Source: Rhodospirillales bacterium (GTDB lineage: Bacteria > Pseudomonadota > Alphaproteobacteria > Acetobacterales > Acetobacteraceae). From it: 64,000 bases of DNA. The notes under the pieces are model-generated. The model was not told the DNA's origin and did no database searches. It saw only the letters and a program-made list of their open reading frames with translations. The DNA lies in the NCBI GenBank assembly GCA_025352665.1, contig JANXSM010000138.1, positions 27,953 to 91,952 of the forward strand. Direction: 5' to 3'. Positions within the stretch are counted from its first letter, which is position 1; every line of letters begins with the position of its first letter. Shown piece by piece: positions 36,732 to 46,209 of the stretch. The position numbers and the translations under genes are program-made.

Positions 36732-37592
36732 ATGAGTGCAACCATGATACCGGCGCGGAGCACGGCATTGGGCGCGCTGCGGCGCGATCCAGTGGGGTTG
36801 ATCTGTCTGTGCATCATCGCAGCTTTGCTGGCTCTGGCGATCTTTGCACCTTGGTTCGCATGGGCCGATCCCACGGCACAGAATGTGTTGAGGGCATCAC
36901 GACCCCCTTCCGCGGCCAACTGGTTCGGCACCGACCAGTTTGGCCGCGACATCTTTTCGCGCATTCTCCATGGTGGCCGAGTGTCGCTGCTGGTGGGCAT
37001 TTCGGCTCCATTGCTGGCCGGCCTGGTCGGCACATTGGTCGGCGTCGTTGCCGGCTACGTCGGCGGCCTGGCTGACCGCCTGGTCATGCGTGTGGTGGAT
37101 CTGCTGATGGCGTTTCCCTCGCTTCTACTGGGCGTGCTGGTCGCTGCCGCGATGGGGCCCGGCCTGCGCAACGTTGTGATCGCGCTGTCGCTGGCGTTCG
37201 TACCCCGCTTCATTCGCATCGCCCGCGCCTCCACCCTGTCGGTGCGCCAGGAACCCTATATCGAGGCCGCCCGGGCCACTGGCCTGCGTCATCGCCGCGT
37301 GGTGCTGCGCCATGTGCTGCCCAACATCATCGGACCGATCCTGGTGGTGGGCAGCCTGCAGGTGGCAACCTCAATCCGGCTTGAAGCCACGCTCAGCTTT
37401 CTGGGCCTGGGCACCCAGCCGCCAAGCCCCAGCTGGGGCAACATCATCCGCGATGGGATGAACAACATGCTCGGCTCACCCTGGCCGATCGTCGCCTCCG
37501 GTGTGGCCATCACGCTTGCCGTGCTGGCCTTCAACATGCTGGGGGACCAACTGTCCGATGCCTTCGACCCGACCCGCCGGAGAAAATCATGA
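36732..37592 (+). CDS. ABC transporter permease (DppC type)
   Basis: 286 residues. The N-terminal RDPVGLICLCIIAALLALAIFAPWF helix, then NWFGTDQFGRDIFSRILHGGRVSLLVG, the DppC signature, and the EAA loop ARATGLRHRRVVLRHVLPNIIGPIL. It follows DppB after a 145-bp gap that holds no gene I can support, unusual within an operon. Its stop overlaps the amidohydrolase start by ATGA. Confidence 0.92.
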   Translation: MSATMIPARSTALGALRRDPVGLICLCIIAALLALAIFAPWFAWADPTAQNVLRASRPPSAANWFGTDQFGRDIFSRILHGGRVSLLVGISAPLLAGLVGTLVGVVAGYVGGLADRLVMRVVDLLMAFPSLLLGVLVAAAMGPGLRNVVIALSLAFVPRFIRIARASTLSVRQEPYIEAARATGLRHRRVVLRHVLPNIIGPILVVGSLQVATSIRLEATLSFLGLGTQPPSPSWGNIIRDGMNNMLGSPWPIVASGVAITLAVLAFNMLGDQLSDAFDPTRRRKS

Positions 37593-38656
37593 TCCCCCCC
37601 AAGGGCGCCATCGACTGCGACATCCATACGTCCATTCCCAACCTGGAAGCCCTGCTGCCGTACCTTGAAGAGCATTGGCGCGAGATCGTGCTGCTGCGCG
37701 GGATGGACGAGCTGAATTCCATCAGCTTCCCGCTCAAGGCAGCAGATGCCGCGCGCGCGGATTGGCGGCCTTTGAGTGGCAAGCCCGCCGCCTCGCTGGC
37801 ACAGATTCAATCCGAAGCGCTGGACCCGTTCGACACTGCCATTGCAATCTGTTCTTCCCTGTACGGAATTCAGCTGCTGCACAGCGAGGATCTTGCCGCC
37901 GCCTTCGCCCGCGCGGTGAATGACTGGATGGTGGCAACCTTGCTGTCGCGCGACACGCGCCTGCGCGGCACGATCGTGATCCCCACGCAGAACCCCGACA
38001 TGGCCGTCGATGAAATCGAACGCTGCGCCCGCAATCCTGCCTTCGTGCAGGTGCTGATGTTGGCTGGCGCTGACACGCCACTGGGCAAACGCCATTGTTG
38101 GCCCATCTACAAGGCTTGCGAGCGGCACAACCTTGTGCTTGGCATCCACGCAGGCAATACCTACCGAAACCCGCCCACCGCCGCTGGATGGCCGTCCTTC
38201 TATATCGAGGACAGCGTTGCTCAGGCGCAAAGCTTTCAAACACAGCTTACCAGCCTGATCTGCGAAGGCGTCTTCTCCCGATATCCGGCGCTGAAAGTGG
38301 TGATGCTCGAGTCGGGCTTTACCTGGGTACCGACACATATGTGGCGCCTGACCAAATATTGGCGCGGGCTGCGCATGGAAATCCCATGGGTGGATCGATC
38401 GCCAGACGAGATCCTGCGCGACAACATCCGGTTTTCACTTCAGCCGGTCGACACGCCGCCAAATGCGGCCGATTTGGAGCGTATCTTCGAGCACCTGCAG
38501 TCGGACCGATTGATTCTGTTCTCCACTGATTATCCGCACGCCCGTTTCGATGGAACCGACGCGATGCCCGATGGATTGTCACCTTCCCTGATGCAGCGCA
38601 TTGCCATCGACAACCCGCGAGAGACCTACGCCAGACTGACGGAGACGGTGGCATGA
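37589..38656 (+). CDS. Amidohydrolase family protein (ACMSD-like), second copy
   Basis: 355 residues, paralogous to 32783-33907. AIDCDIHTSIPN opens the barrel, LGIHAGNTYRNPPTAAGWPSFYIEDSV follows, then LESGFTWVP and STDYPHARFDGTD. The shared GWPSFYIED segment between the two copies is striking. The upstream overlap is ATGA with the permease; downstream it overlaps the Rieske gene by 4 bp, so expression is tightly coupled to transport. The presence of a Rieske partner hints at an oxidative step, but the link is inference. Confidence 0.88.
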   Translation: MIPPKGAIDCDIHTSIPNLEALLPYLEEHWREIVLLRGMDELNSISFPLKAADAARADWRPLSGKPAASLAQIQSEALDPFDTAIAICSSLYGIQLLHSEDLAAAFARAVNDWMVATLLSRDTRLRGTIVIPTQNPDMAVDEIERCARNPAFVQVLMLAGADTPLGKRHCWPIYKACERHNLVLGIHAGNTYRNPPTAAGWPSFYIEDSVAQAQSFQTQLTSLICEGVFSRYPALKVVMLESGFTWVPTHMWRLTKYWRGLRMEIPWVDRSPDEILRDNIRFSLQPVDTPPNAADLERIFEHLQSDRLILFSTDYPHARFDGTDAMPDGLSPSLMQRIAIDNPRETYARLTETVA

Positions 38657-39066
38657 GCCGTCATGTGGTGGCAACGGTTGCAGAGATCCCGCCCGGCAGA
38701 CGGAAACTGGTGATGGTGAAGGGACGGCCGATCGCCATCTTCAACCTGGACGGCGATTTTTTCGGGCTGTTCAATCTTTGCCCGCACCAGGGCGGCAGTC
38801 TGTGCGACGGCATTGTCACCGGATTGCTCCAATCCTCCGAGCCCGGCGTGTTCAGCTACAGCCGCAAGGGTGAGATCGTCCGTTGCCCCTGGCATGGCTG
38901 GGAGTTTGATATTCGCACTGGGAAATCATACTGCGATCCATCCCGCATCAGAACACGCGCCTACCAAGTGGACACCGCCGCGGGCGCCACGCTGATCGAA
39001 GGCCCCTATGTGGCTGAAACCGTGTCCGTGCGCGTGGAAGAAGACTACGTCGTGATCGACGCCTGA
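38653..39066 (+). CDS. Rieske [2Fe-2S] domain protein
   Basis: 137 residues, essentially one Rieske domain. The cluster ligands are in CPHQGG near residue 41 (Cys, His) and CPWHGWEF near 78 (Cys, His). There is no membrane anchor and no oxygenase catalytic domain, so it is a soluble ferredoxin-like electron carrier or part of a multi-subunit enzyme. It overlaps the amidohydrolase stop by 4 bp. No reductase or oxygenase partner lies next to it. Confidence 0.9.
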   Translation: MSRHVVATVAEIPPGRRKLVMVKGRPIAIFNLDGDFFGLFNLCPHQGGSLCDGIVTGLLQSSEPGVFSYSRKGEIVRCPWHGWEFDIRTGKSYCDPSRIRTRAYQVDTAAGATLIEGPYVAETVSVRVEEDYVVIDA

Positions 39067-39105
39067 CAATTGGGCGCCACACATCCGCGGAGTGGCTGAG
39101 GCAGC

Positions 39106-39118
39106 GTGAACCGCCCCG
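39106..39118. repeat. Possible solo end of the IS3-type element
   Basis: GTGAACCGCCCCG matches the first 13 bases of the IS3 remnant's terminal repeat. It could be a leftover end after deletion, or coincidence. Confidence 0.35.
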
Positions 39119-39142
39119 CCGTTGCAGCAGTCTGTTAAGCTT

Positions 39143-40249
39143 TCAGTGTTTTGGCGTTAGCGTTACGTCGACCATGAAGGCGCGGACGGTCTGGTTGATG
39201 AACTCAACATCCGCCGGGCGAAAGCCCGCCGCGGCGGCGACATGGCCCTGCACTGATGGGATGGCCACATAACGGCCATCGGGGATCGTCCGTGCGGCCT
39301 CCTGCGCCTCTTCCACCGGATTGTAGAGATCGAGCAGCCCTGTCATCAGCAGCGCCTTGGCCTTCAGCGCGTGCAGGGCGTTGAGATGGTTGCCACCGAA
39401 TGGGTTTTTGCCGTCGATCGGGGTGTCTCCAACATTGTGGCGGTCATAGGCCCAGGTCTGTGCGATCCAGTCATTGGCGTCAAAGCCAGACTTCGCCACA
39501 GCGTCCTCCTGGACTGCGATCCAGGCTATGACATCCATCGGATTTGGAAATTGCGCCCGCATCGCCTCAGGCGTGCGGGTGCCGAGAACCTGCAACACGT
39601 CCGCTCGCATTCTCCAACCGGCGATCGGCTGGCTGGTGTAGTCACCGTTGTTGAAGGCGGGGTCGAGCATCAGCGCGTGGCGCGTGCTTTCGTTGATTGC
39701 GATGGACCACGGCGTAGTGCGCGCCATCGGCGTCAGGGCCACCAGAGCGTCCATCATGTCCGGGTGACTAACCCCCCATTGCAGCGCTTGCATTCCGCCC
39801 ATCGAGGCACCGGCGACGACGACAAGGTGTTTGATGGCGAGATGTTCGAGCAGCAAATATTGGCTCTGTACCATGTCGCGGATGGAGAAATGCGGGAATT
39901 TGGTGCCGTGCTGCGTGGTGCTGTTCGACGGTGAGGTGGTCAAACCGTTGCCAATGGCGTTGGTTTTAATGACGAACAGGCGATCCGTATCCAATCCCTT
40001 GCCCGGCCCGATCAGAAAATCGATGCGATGATGATTACCTCCAATTGCGGTTACCATGAGAGCGGCGTTGGATTTGTCCGCATTCAAGGTGCCTTGTGTC
40101 ATATAGGCGATCTGGAAATCGCGGATCACCTCGCCGCTCTCAAGTTTGAAGTCCCCGATGCGGTAGAACTCCAAGCCGGGTTCGGTGGCGGCGAAGACAT
40201 TGTGTGCGAATGACAGATACAACACGAGCACTGAGAGCAACTTCACCAT
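39143..40249 (-). CDS. Secreted MetX-like alpha/beta hydrolase
   Basis: 368 residues. A signal peptide (VKLLSVLVLYLSFAHNVFAATE) precedes a homoserine-O-acetyltransferase-like fold: FQIAYMTQGTLN, the elbow VVAGASMGGMQALQWG with the Ser near 152, and QGHVAAAAGF near the end. True MetX enzymes are cytoplasmic and have a longer lid; an exported version suggests a hydrolase rather than methionine synthesis. It is a lone gene transcribed away from the LacI regulon. The acyl donor or substrate is unknown. Confidence 0.82.
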   Translation of the reverse strand: MVKLLSVLVLYLSFAHNVFAATEPGLEFYRIGDFKLESGEVIRDFQIAYMTQGTLNADKSNAALMVTAIGGNHHRIDFLIGPGKGLDTDRLFVIKTNAIGNGLTTSPSNSTTQHGTKFPHFSIRDMVQSQYLLLEHLAIKHLVVVAGASMGGMQALQWGVSHPDMMDALVALTPMARTTPWSIAINESTRHALMLDPAFNNGDYTSQPIAGWRMRADVLQVLGTRTPEAMRAQFPNPMDVIAWIAVQEDAVAKSGFDANDWIAQTWAYDRHNVGDTPIDGKNPFGGNHLNALHALKAKALLMTGLLDLYNPVEEAQEAARTIPDGRYVAIPSVQGHVAAAAGFRPADVEFINQTVRAFMVDVTLTPKH

Positions 40250-40714
40250 TAATTTCGCCTTCCTTTAGCACGCGAGTTTCGCCTGGGTGCGGCACCTCCG
40301 CAAGAGCCAGCTCATGGTGGCCCGGCTGCCCACAATCGTAATCCCAGCGAACCACCGTTCAACCAGTACTTGCAGCGTCTCATTCTGACGGAGCTCGCCT
40401 CCGCTCGATTGGGTGGTGTGAGGTGATGTCGGTTGCCTGGACAGCTTGGCGAAAGAGATAGGCTGGCAGGGTCAGCCGGTTGCCGGTTTGCACGCGCTTC
40501 CTCGGGCGCCGCATCGCCTCGCATTTCGTCGCTCCTTTTCCAGTTCTCCGCACGCTGGACCGACACTTGCCATAGTTGACGACCGCGTCTTGGCAGCGCT
40601 ACCATCAGTGCAAATAAGTTGCCTGAGGCTACAGGACAAACAACCAAGAAGCGCTGGCTCAACGACTGCGATCGCGGTCAAGGCTGGCCATAAGATTGGG
40701 GAGGAATAGCGGAG
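40250..40714. other. Control region upstream of the sugar ABC operon
   Basis: 465 bp with no supported gene. It holds the palindromic operator at 40591-40605 and presumably the promoter for the importer operon, as well as the promoter for the MetX-like gene at its left edge. Confidence 0.5.
40591..40605. promoter_or_regulatory. LacI-type operator candidate, site 1
   Basis: TGGCAGCGCTACCAT, a near-palindrome around AGCGCT (12 of 14 in TGGCAGCGCTACCA), 110 bp upstream of the binding-protein ATG. The identical 15-mer occurs at 48553-48567 and a 12/14 match of the 14-bp core at 47348-47361. LacI-family operators typically are palindromes with a central CG, which fits. Confidence 0.72.
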
Positions 40715-42046
40715 ATGCCGGATCATTCCGATGGCGCCGTGCGAACCAGACGACGCGACTTGCTGCTCGGTGCCACGTCCCTGCTGGGTGGAACAGCGCT
40801 GTTCGCGGGTGGCGTGCGGGCGGAGGATGCCAAGATCAAGATGCGTATTGGCTGGTGGGGGTCCGACGACCGGCATCAGCGAACACTGAAGTTGATCAAG
40901 CTCTGGGAAAGCCGAAAACCTGGCGCCGTGATGACAGCTGAATATGGTGGGCTGATCGGCTATTCGGACAAGATATCGACCGAGTTCGCTGGCCGCAACG
41001 CACCGGACGTTCTACAGATTTCAGATAATCGCGAATCGCTGATTGCGGCCGGGCGGCTCTTGCGGCTCGACGATTATATCGCCTCCGGTCAACTCAACCT
41101 CTCAGATGCCAACAGAAGCGTTCTCGAAACGCTGAAGGTTGACGGCAAGCTCTACAGTATTCCCTGGGGCCTGGCGTGCGGCTGCTTCTTTCTCGACGCA
41201 ACGGTGTTCGGCGATCTAGGCGTGGCGCTTCCTGGCCCGAACTGGACCTGGGATGAATACGCCGAAATCGCCCGCAAGATCTCCAAGGCGGCCCCGAAGG
41301 GCCTTTATGGCTCGGCCGACATCTGGGCGCCTGCAGGCACCCGTGCGTTCTATCCGTTCGAATTCTTCTTGCGCCAGCGCGGCAAGACGGCATTTACCCC
41401 GCTGGGCAAGCTGAACTTCGGTGCCAGCGAACTCACCGAGTGGTTCACCTTCTGGGACGATCTGCGAAGGGCCGGTGCTGTGCCGCCGGCGGAAGTAACA
41501 GCCCTGGAGAACGGCTTCGAAACCTCACCGATCATCACCGGCCGTGCGGCGATGTATCCGATCAACAGTTCGATCGCCTCGTCGTTGCAGGGCCTGACAA
41601 AGCACAAACTGATAGTGATGCCGCTGCCGCACGGGCTTGGTAGCAAGGCATTGCCAGGGCCGCAATACGGACCCTTCGTCAACACGAACATGCAGATCTA
41701 CGTCAACGCCGACACCAAGTACAAAACGCAGGCGGTCCAGTTCCTCGACGACATCACCAACGACCCGGAATTCGGCAAGATTCAGTTGATGTCCCGCGGT
41801 GTGCCGCTTTCTTCCAAGATCGCGGCGATGGAGATGCCGGATATCGCGCCCATCGAGCAGAGCATGGTCGATATGGTGCAGTTCGTGCAGACGCATGCGA
41901 CCTCGCAATACGTGGCGTGGCCCAAGTCGGGGTCGCAGATCCAGGATCTGATGCAGCGGGCGCATCAGGAGATCGCCTTTGGGCAGGCAAAGATCCCAAA
42001 TACAGTCTCGAAATTTTTCGACGAAGCCGGCCTGATCATTGACTAA
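40715..42046 (+). CDS. Sugar ABC transporter substrate-binding protein
   Basis: 443 residues, family 1 extracellular binding protein. The N-terminus RTRRRDLLLGATSLLGGTALFAGG is a twin-arginine signal. It then shows MRIGWWGSDDRHQRT and VLQISDNRESL, the usual opening of carbohydrate binders, and FEFFLRQRG/ENGFETSPIITGRAAMYP in the second lobe. It heads the operon of importer, glycosidase-like protein, aldo/keto reductase and amidohydrolase, and has the LacI-type operator 110 bp upstream. A twin-arginine signal means it would be exported folded, less usual for such proteins. Confidence 0.9.
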   Translation: MPDHSDGAVRTRRRDLLLGATSLLGGTALFAGGVRAEDAKIKMRIGWWGSDDRHQRTLKLIKLWESRKPGAVMTAEYGGLIGYSDKISTEFAGRNAPDVLQISDNRESLIAAGRLLRLDDYIASGQLNLSDANRSVLETLKVDGKLYSIPWGLACGCFFLDATVFGDLGVALPGPNWTWDEYAEIARKISKAAPKGLYGSADIWAPAGTRAFYPFEFFLRQRGKTAFTPLGKLNFGASELTEWFTFWDDLRRAGAVPPAEVTALENGFETSPIITGRAAMYPINSSIASSLQGLTKHKLIVMPLPHGLGSKALPGPQYGPFVNTNMQIYVNADTKYKTQAVQFLDDITNDPEFGKIQLMSRGVPLSSKIAAMEMPDIAPIEQSMVDMVQFVQTHATSQYVAWPKSGSQIQDLMQRAHQEIAFGQAKIPNTVSKFFDEAGLIID

Positions 42047-42074
42047 CGGGCACACTCTGTCGTCCCAACTTGGC

Positions 42075-42974
42075 ATGCGCAGAACCAGACGGCCGATGGG
42101 GGACAACACCGCCGGCTATCTGTTTCTGCTGCCATGGTTTACCGGCCTGTCGTTGTTTATGGCTGGTCCGACGCTGGTATCGTTGTATTTATCGTTCACC
42201 GACTACAATCTGCTTGATACGCCGAATTGGATTGCCACGCAGAACTACATCAAACTCATCACGCAGGATCGTCGATACCACACCGCTTTGCGCGTGACAC
42301 TGACCTACGTCATGGTTGCGGCGCCGGTGAACCTGGCCTTCGCGTTGGGGTTGGCGATGCTTCTCAACGCCAAGATCGCAGGCCTGAGCTTTTATCGTGC
42401 TGTATATTACATCCCCTCGCTCCTAGGTGGCAGCGTCGCGGTATCGATCCTGTGGCGGCAGATATTCGGGCTCGGCGGGATTGTCAGCCAGATCCTGGCC
42501 CTGTTCGGCATTGAAGGTGCCAGCTGGGTGTCCACACCGTCCCATGCGCTGTGGACGTTGATCATTCTGCACGTGTGGCAATTCGGCTCGCCGATGGTGA
42601 TCTTTCTGGCCGGGTTGAAGCAGGTTCCCGCCGAACTCTATGAAGCGTCGTCAATCGATGGCGCCGGTCCGTGGCGGCAGTTCTGGGTCATCACGTTGCC
42701 GATGCTCACTCCAGTGATCTTCTTCAACTTGGTGCTGCAGATCATCAATTCGTTCCAGGCCTTTACGCCGGCCTTCATTGTAAGCGGCGGCACGGGTGGG
42801 CCGCTCGATTCGACTTTGTTCTATACGCTATATGTCTATATGCAGGGGTTCGGAAATTTTCGGATGGGCTACGCTTCGGCGATGGGCTGGATCCTACTCG
42901 TCATTATTGGCGTGGTTACGGGCCTGGCGTTTCTCAGCAGCCGCTACTGGGTGCACTATGATGACGCCAAGTAG
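42075..42974 (+). CDS. Sugar ABC transporter permease (UgpA/MalF type)
   Basis: 299 residues from the ATG at 42075; a TTG at 42039 overlapping the upstream stop is an alternative. Six hydrophobic segments; GYLFLLPWFTGLSLFMAGPTLVSLYLSF is the classic first helix, and the EAA loop reads EASSIDGAGPWRQFWVITLPMLTPV. It works with the next permease; no ATPase is encoded in this operon. Confidence 0.92.
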   Translation: MRRTRRPMGDNTAGYLFLLPWFTGLSLFMAGPTLVSLYLSFTDYNLLDTPNWIATQNYIKLITQDRRYHTALRVTLTYVMVAAPVNLAFALGLAMLLNAKIAGLSFYRAVYYIPSLLGGSVAVSILWRQIFGLGGIVSQILALFGIEGASWVSTPSHALWTLIILHVWQFGSPMVIFLAGLKQVPAELYEASSIDGAGPWRQFWVITLPMLTPVIFFNLVLQIINSFQAFTPAFIVSGGTGGPLDSTLFYTLYVYMQGFGNFRMGYASAMGWILLVIIGVVTGLAFLSSRYWVHYDDAK

Positions 42975-43845
42975 CATCTCCGAGATGACACGCGAGCTGC
43001 GGCGCCGCCGCGTCCGCCAATGGCGGGGGGTGCTGTTGCATGCTGTCCTGCTCGGCGGTGCGTTTTGCATGATCTATCCGCTGTTGTGGATGATCGGGAG
43101 CTCGTTCAAGCCGGATAGCGAGATCTTCACGCAGCTCAACCCGATCCCCAAAAGCCTGGATTCGATTAATTATGCTCGTGGGTGGGTGCTCGGCACCGGG
43201 GTCAGCTTCACCACTTTCTATATCAATTCGATGATCGTGTGTGCCGGCGCCATCATCGGCAATCTCATTTCGTGCTCGTTTGCCGCCTATGCGTTCGCGC
43301 GGATCAACTTTCGGTTCAGGCGTATCTGGTTCGCTGTCATGCTGGGCACGATGATGTTGCCATTTCACGTGACCATCGTGCCGCAATATATCATTTTTCA
43401 TACGCTGAACTGGACGAATACCTTTCTGCCGTTGATTGTGCCAAAATTCTTTGCCGTCGATGCGTTCTTTATTTTCCTGATGGTCCAGTTTATCCGCGGC
43501 ATTCCGGTGGAGCTGGAGGAAGCTGCCATGATCGATGGGTGCGGCCGCTTCGGAATGTTTACCAGGATCATTCTGCCGCTGATAAAGCCGGCGCTGGTGA
43601 CGACGACGATATTCACGTTCATATGGACATGGAACGACTTCTTCAGTCAGCTGCTGTATTTGAACACGCAAGACAAATATACGATTTCGCTGGGATTGCG
43701 GCAGTTCCTCGATTCGTCGGGAGTTTCGTCCTGGGGGCCGATGTTTGCGATGACCACGCTGTCGCTGGTGCCGGTTGTCGTCGTTTTTATCTTCTTTCAG
43801 AAGCGCCTCGTGGACGGCATCGCCACCACGGGCCTGAAAGGCTAG
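42961..43845 (+). CDS. Sugar ABC transporter permease (UgpE/MalG type)
   Basis: 294 residues. It starts at one of two adjacent ATGs (42958/42961) inside the end of the previous gene. Hydrophobic segments begin with AFCMIYPLLWMIGSSFKPDSE; the EAA loop is EEAAMIDGCGRFGMFTRIILPLIKPAL. Its stop is 5 bp before the glycosidase-like gene. Confidence 0.92.
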   Translation: MTPSSISEMTRELRRRRVRQWRGVLLHAVLLGGAFCMIYPLLWMIGSSFKPDSEIFTQLNPIPKSLDSINYARGWVLGTGVSFTTFYINSMIVCAGAIIGNLISCSFAAYAFARINFRFRRIWFAVMLGTMMLPFHVTIVPQYIIFHTLNWTNTFLPLIVPKFFAVDAFFIFLMVQFIRGIPVELEEAAMIDGCGRFGMFTRIILPLIKPALVTTTIFTFIWTWNDFFSQLLYLNTQDKYTISLGLRQFLDSSGVSSWGPMFAMTTLSLVPVVVVFIFFQKRLVDGIATTGLKG

Positions 43846-43850
43846 GCATC

Positions 43851-45317
43851 ATGACGGGCAGACTTGTCGGCATCCAGATCGGCGCCGCGTCGTTCATCGA
43901 CGAAGGTGTGCACACAGTGCTGGACACGGTTCAGGAGCGAGGGGCCGTGAACACGGTGTTCCTGGCCACCCCAACGTGGAACCGCACGACCGGCGGCCGC
44001 GCGGAACCGGGGCGATATCCCGGGCACGGCATTCAGGATGACGATCCCGGCTGGGTTGGTGGCAATTATGCGACAGTTCATCCGGAGTTCTATGGCAACA
44101 CCATTCTCGGCGCCATCGGGCGGGCGCCGGAATATGACGGCTGGGATATGCTGGGCAGCGTGATGCCTGAGGCGCGACGTCGCGGCATGAAGAGCTACGC
44201 TCTGATGGACGAGAGCAGCCACGCGAGGCACCTTCGGAGCTATCCGAATTTCCTGAAATGCCTTGAGGTGGACATCTGGAACAAGCCGGCACGGCGGCCA
44301 TGCTTCAACAATCCAGATTACCGCAACTGGCATCTCGGGATCGTCGAGGACACTATCAAGAGCTATGAACTCGATGGTATATTATGGTCCAGCGAGCGCC
44401 CGGGACCGCTTGATCGGCTGATCCAAGAGCCAACGCGCCAAGGGCTTGGACTGATCACCTGTTACTGTGGCCATTGCAAAACCTTGGCCGGCGAGCGTGG
44501 CATCAGCTGGCGGCGTGCGCAGGAAGGCTACCGCAAGCTGGTCACTTGGAACGCTGACATTTCGCAAGGCGACATGCCCTCCGACGGGGCGTTCGTGACC
44601 TTTTGGCGTTTGTTGCTGACCTACCCCGAGTTGCTGTCATGGCAGTCGCTTTGGGCGGATGGCCAGCATCAGTTGTATCGCGATATTCTCGGCACGATAC
44701 GAGCGTTTCGGCCAGAGATGCAGGTGGGTTGGAATATCTATCAGAACAGTTCGTTCAGCCCGTTTTATCGGGCCGGGCAGCACTACGCCGATCTCAGCCA
44801 CATTGCCGACTTCCTGAAAATTTCGACATATAGCGGCGTGGCCGGCCCGCGCTTACACACATGGATTGCCGGCATCAGCCGCGGCGTGTTCGGCGACGCG
44901 GATCCGGAGCTGGTCTATCCGCTGATGCTGAAGATTCTGGGACTGGACGCAGGGGATTATGCCAGCCTACCACGCGATGGGCTGCCGGCGACCTATGTCG
45001 GGCGCGAGGTCAGGCGCGCGGTCGTCGGTGGCGAGGGGCGTTGCGAGATCTATGCCGGTATCGACGTCGATATTCCGGTCGGTCTACCGCGGTTGGGCAA
45101 TCGGTCTTTGCCGTCGCCTGGTGACAGCAGCCTCATCAATGCCGATACCACCAACGGGGTGGATCTCGTCCAAACCACGCCGGAGCGCGTGAAGGCCGAT
45201 ATCCTCGCGGCCTTCTCAGGTGGTGCAACCGGCGTCGTGCTCGGCGAGAAATACGCGCAGATGCGGCTTGAAAATCTCGACGGTGCCAAAGCTGCCCTCG
45301 CCGAACTAAACACTTAA
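43851..45317 (+). CDS. Glycosidase-like TIM-barrel protein (uncharacterised)
   Basis: 488 residues, no signal peptide. The layout matches 'hypothetical glycosyl hydrolase' barrels. Early strands read VGIQIGAASFIDEG; a strand-end acid region appears in SYELDGILWSSERPG, followed by a C-x-C-x-x-C-K cluster (CYCGHCK) near residue 204. QVGWNIYQNSS and DFLKISTYSG mark later strands. The cysteine cluster recurs in the second glycosidase-like protein (48646-50850), so both belong to related groups. Catalytic acids cannot be assigned with confidence. Adjacent importer and reductase suggest it acts in the cytoplasm on an imported glycoside. Confidence 0.7.
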   Translation: MTGRLVGIQIGAASFIDEGVHTVLDTVQERGAVNTVFLATPTWNRTTGGRAEPGRYPGHGIQDDDPGWVGGNYATVHPEFYGNTILGAIGRAPEYDGWDMLGSVMPEARRRGMKSYALMDESSHARHLRSYPNFLKCLEVDIWNKPARRPCFNNPDYRNWHLGIVEDTIKSYELDGILWSSERPGPLDRLIQEPTRQGLGLITCYCGHCKTLAGERGISWRRAQEGYRKLVTWNADISQGDMPSDGAFVTFWRLLLTYPELLSWQSLWADGQHQLYRDILGTIRAFRPEMQVGWNIYQNSSFSPFYRAGQHYADLSHIADFLKISTYSGVAGPRLHTWIAGISRGVFGDADPELVYPLMLKILGLDAGDYASLPRDGLPATYVGREVRRAVVGGEGRCEIYAGIDVDIPVGLPRLGNRSLPSPGDSSLINADTTNGVDLVQTTPERVKADILAAFSGGATGVVLGEKYAQMRLENLDGAKAALAELNT

Positions 45318-45333
45318 TTTGGAGACTGGGGCA

Positions 45334-46209
45334 ATGGACAAAATAGCGCTCGGACGCACAGGGCTTCAGGTCTCCAGAATCGCTCTGGGGGGTTATCCGT
45401 TTGGCGGTTTGAACCGGGCAAACAATTGGGATCCGTGGTCGGCGGAGGGCCGCAAGATCGCTATTGCCACGATCAACCGGGCATTGGACCTTGGTGTCAA
45501 CTACATCGATACGGCGCCGGCATACGGCAAGGGCAATAGCGAGACGCTGATCGGTGAGGTGATGAAGACACGCCGAGACGAATGTGTGCTCGCCACCAAG
45601 GTCAAGTGGGAAGGCTATTCCAAACAAGCCACCATCGACAGCGTGCATGACAGCCTGCGCCGTCTGCACACGGAACGGTTGGACCTGGTGCAGTTCCATG
45701 GCGGCATGTTCACGCACGAGGAATACCGACACATTGTGGACGGGGGGCCGCTCGACGGTCTGCTTGAGTTACAGCAGGCCGGCAAGATTGGCTTCATCGG
45801 TTTGACGACCGAGGAGCCCTGGACAGCGCGGCCGTTCCTGAAGCATACGGAGATTGCCGTGCTGCAGTTGGCCTACAACTTCATCTATCAGTCGGCTGCC
45901 CGCAATGTGCTGGATGAGGCGCAGGCCGCAGGGACCGGCGTGGTGACCATGCGCACCATGACGTCGGGTATTTTGCAGCGGGCGGCTCGCTACATTGCGC
46001 CGGAGTGGCTGGAACACTCGAACCTTTACGAGATTTGCCTAAAGTTCGTGTTGTCCGATTCACGGGTTCATTCCGCCATCGTCGGGATGCGCTGGCCGGA
46101 GGAGGTGGATCGGAACGTGGCGCTGGTGGAGACTTTCAAGCCGGCACTCGACTTTGCCGTGCTGCCGCGAATGACCGCGCATGTCTACGAGGCCGAGGAC
46201 ACGGAATGA
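45334..46209 (+). CDS. Aldo/keto reductase
   Basis: 291 residues. LGRTGLQVSRIALGGYPFGG is the N-terminal strand; the tetrad residues are in YIDTAPAYGKG (Asp, Tyr), ATKV (Lys) and LVQFHGG (His). This is an NAD(P)H-dependent TIM-barrel reductase/dehydrogenase acting on sugar aldehydes or ketones. I chose the ATG at 45334, behind TTGGAGAC. Its stop overlaps the amidohydrolase start by ATGA. Confidence 0.9.
   Translation: MDKIALGRTGLQVSRIALGGYPFGGLNRANNWDPWSAEGRKIAIATINRALDLGVNYIDTAPAYGKGNSETLIGEVMKTRRDECVLATKVKWEGYSKQATIDSVHDSLRRLHTERLDLVQFHGGMFTHEEYRHIVDGGPLDGLLELQQAGKIGFIGLTTEEPWTARPFLKHTEIAVLQLAYNFIYQSAARNVLDEAQAAGTGVVTMRTMTSGILQRAARYIAPEWLEHSNLYEICLKFVLSDSRVHSAIVGMRWPEEVDRNVALVETFKPALDFAVLPRMTAHVYEAEDTE

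Noticed and set aside
40312..40662. A 116-codon minus-strand ORF between the MetX-like gene and the sugar importer.
   Set aside because: No family features, Arg-rich shadow composition, and it overlaps the operator region.
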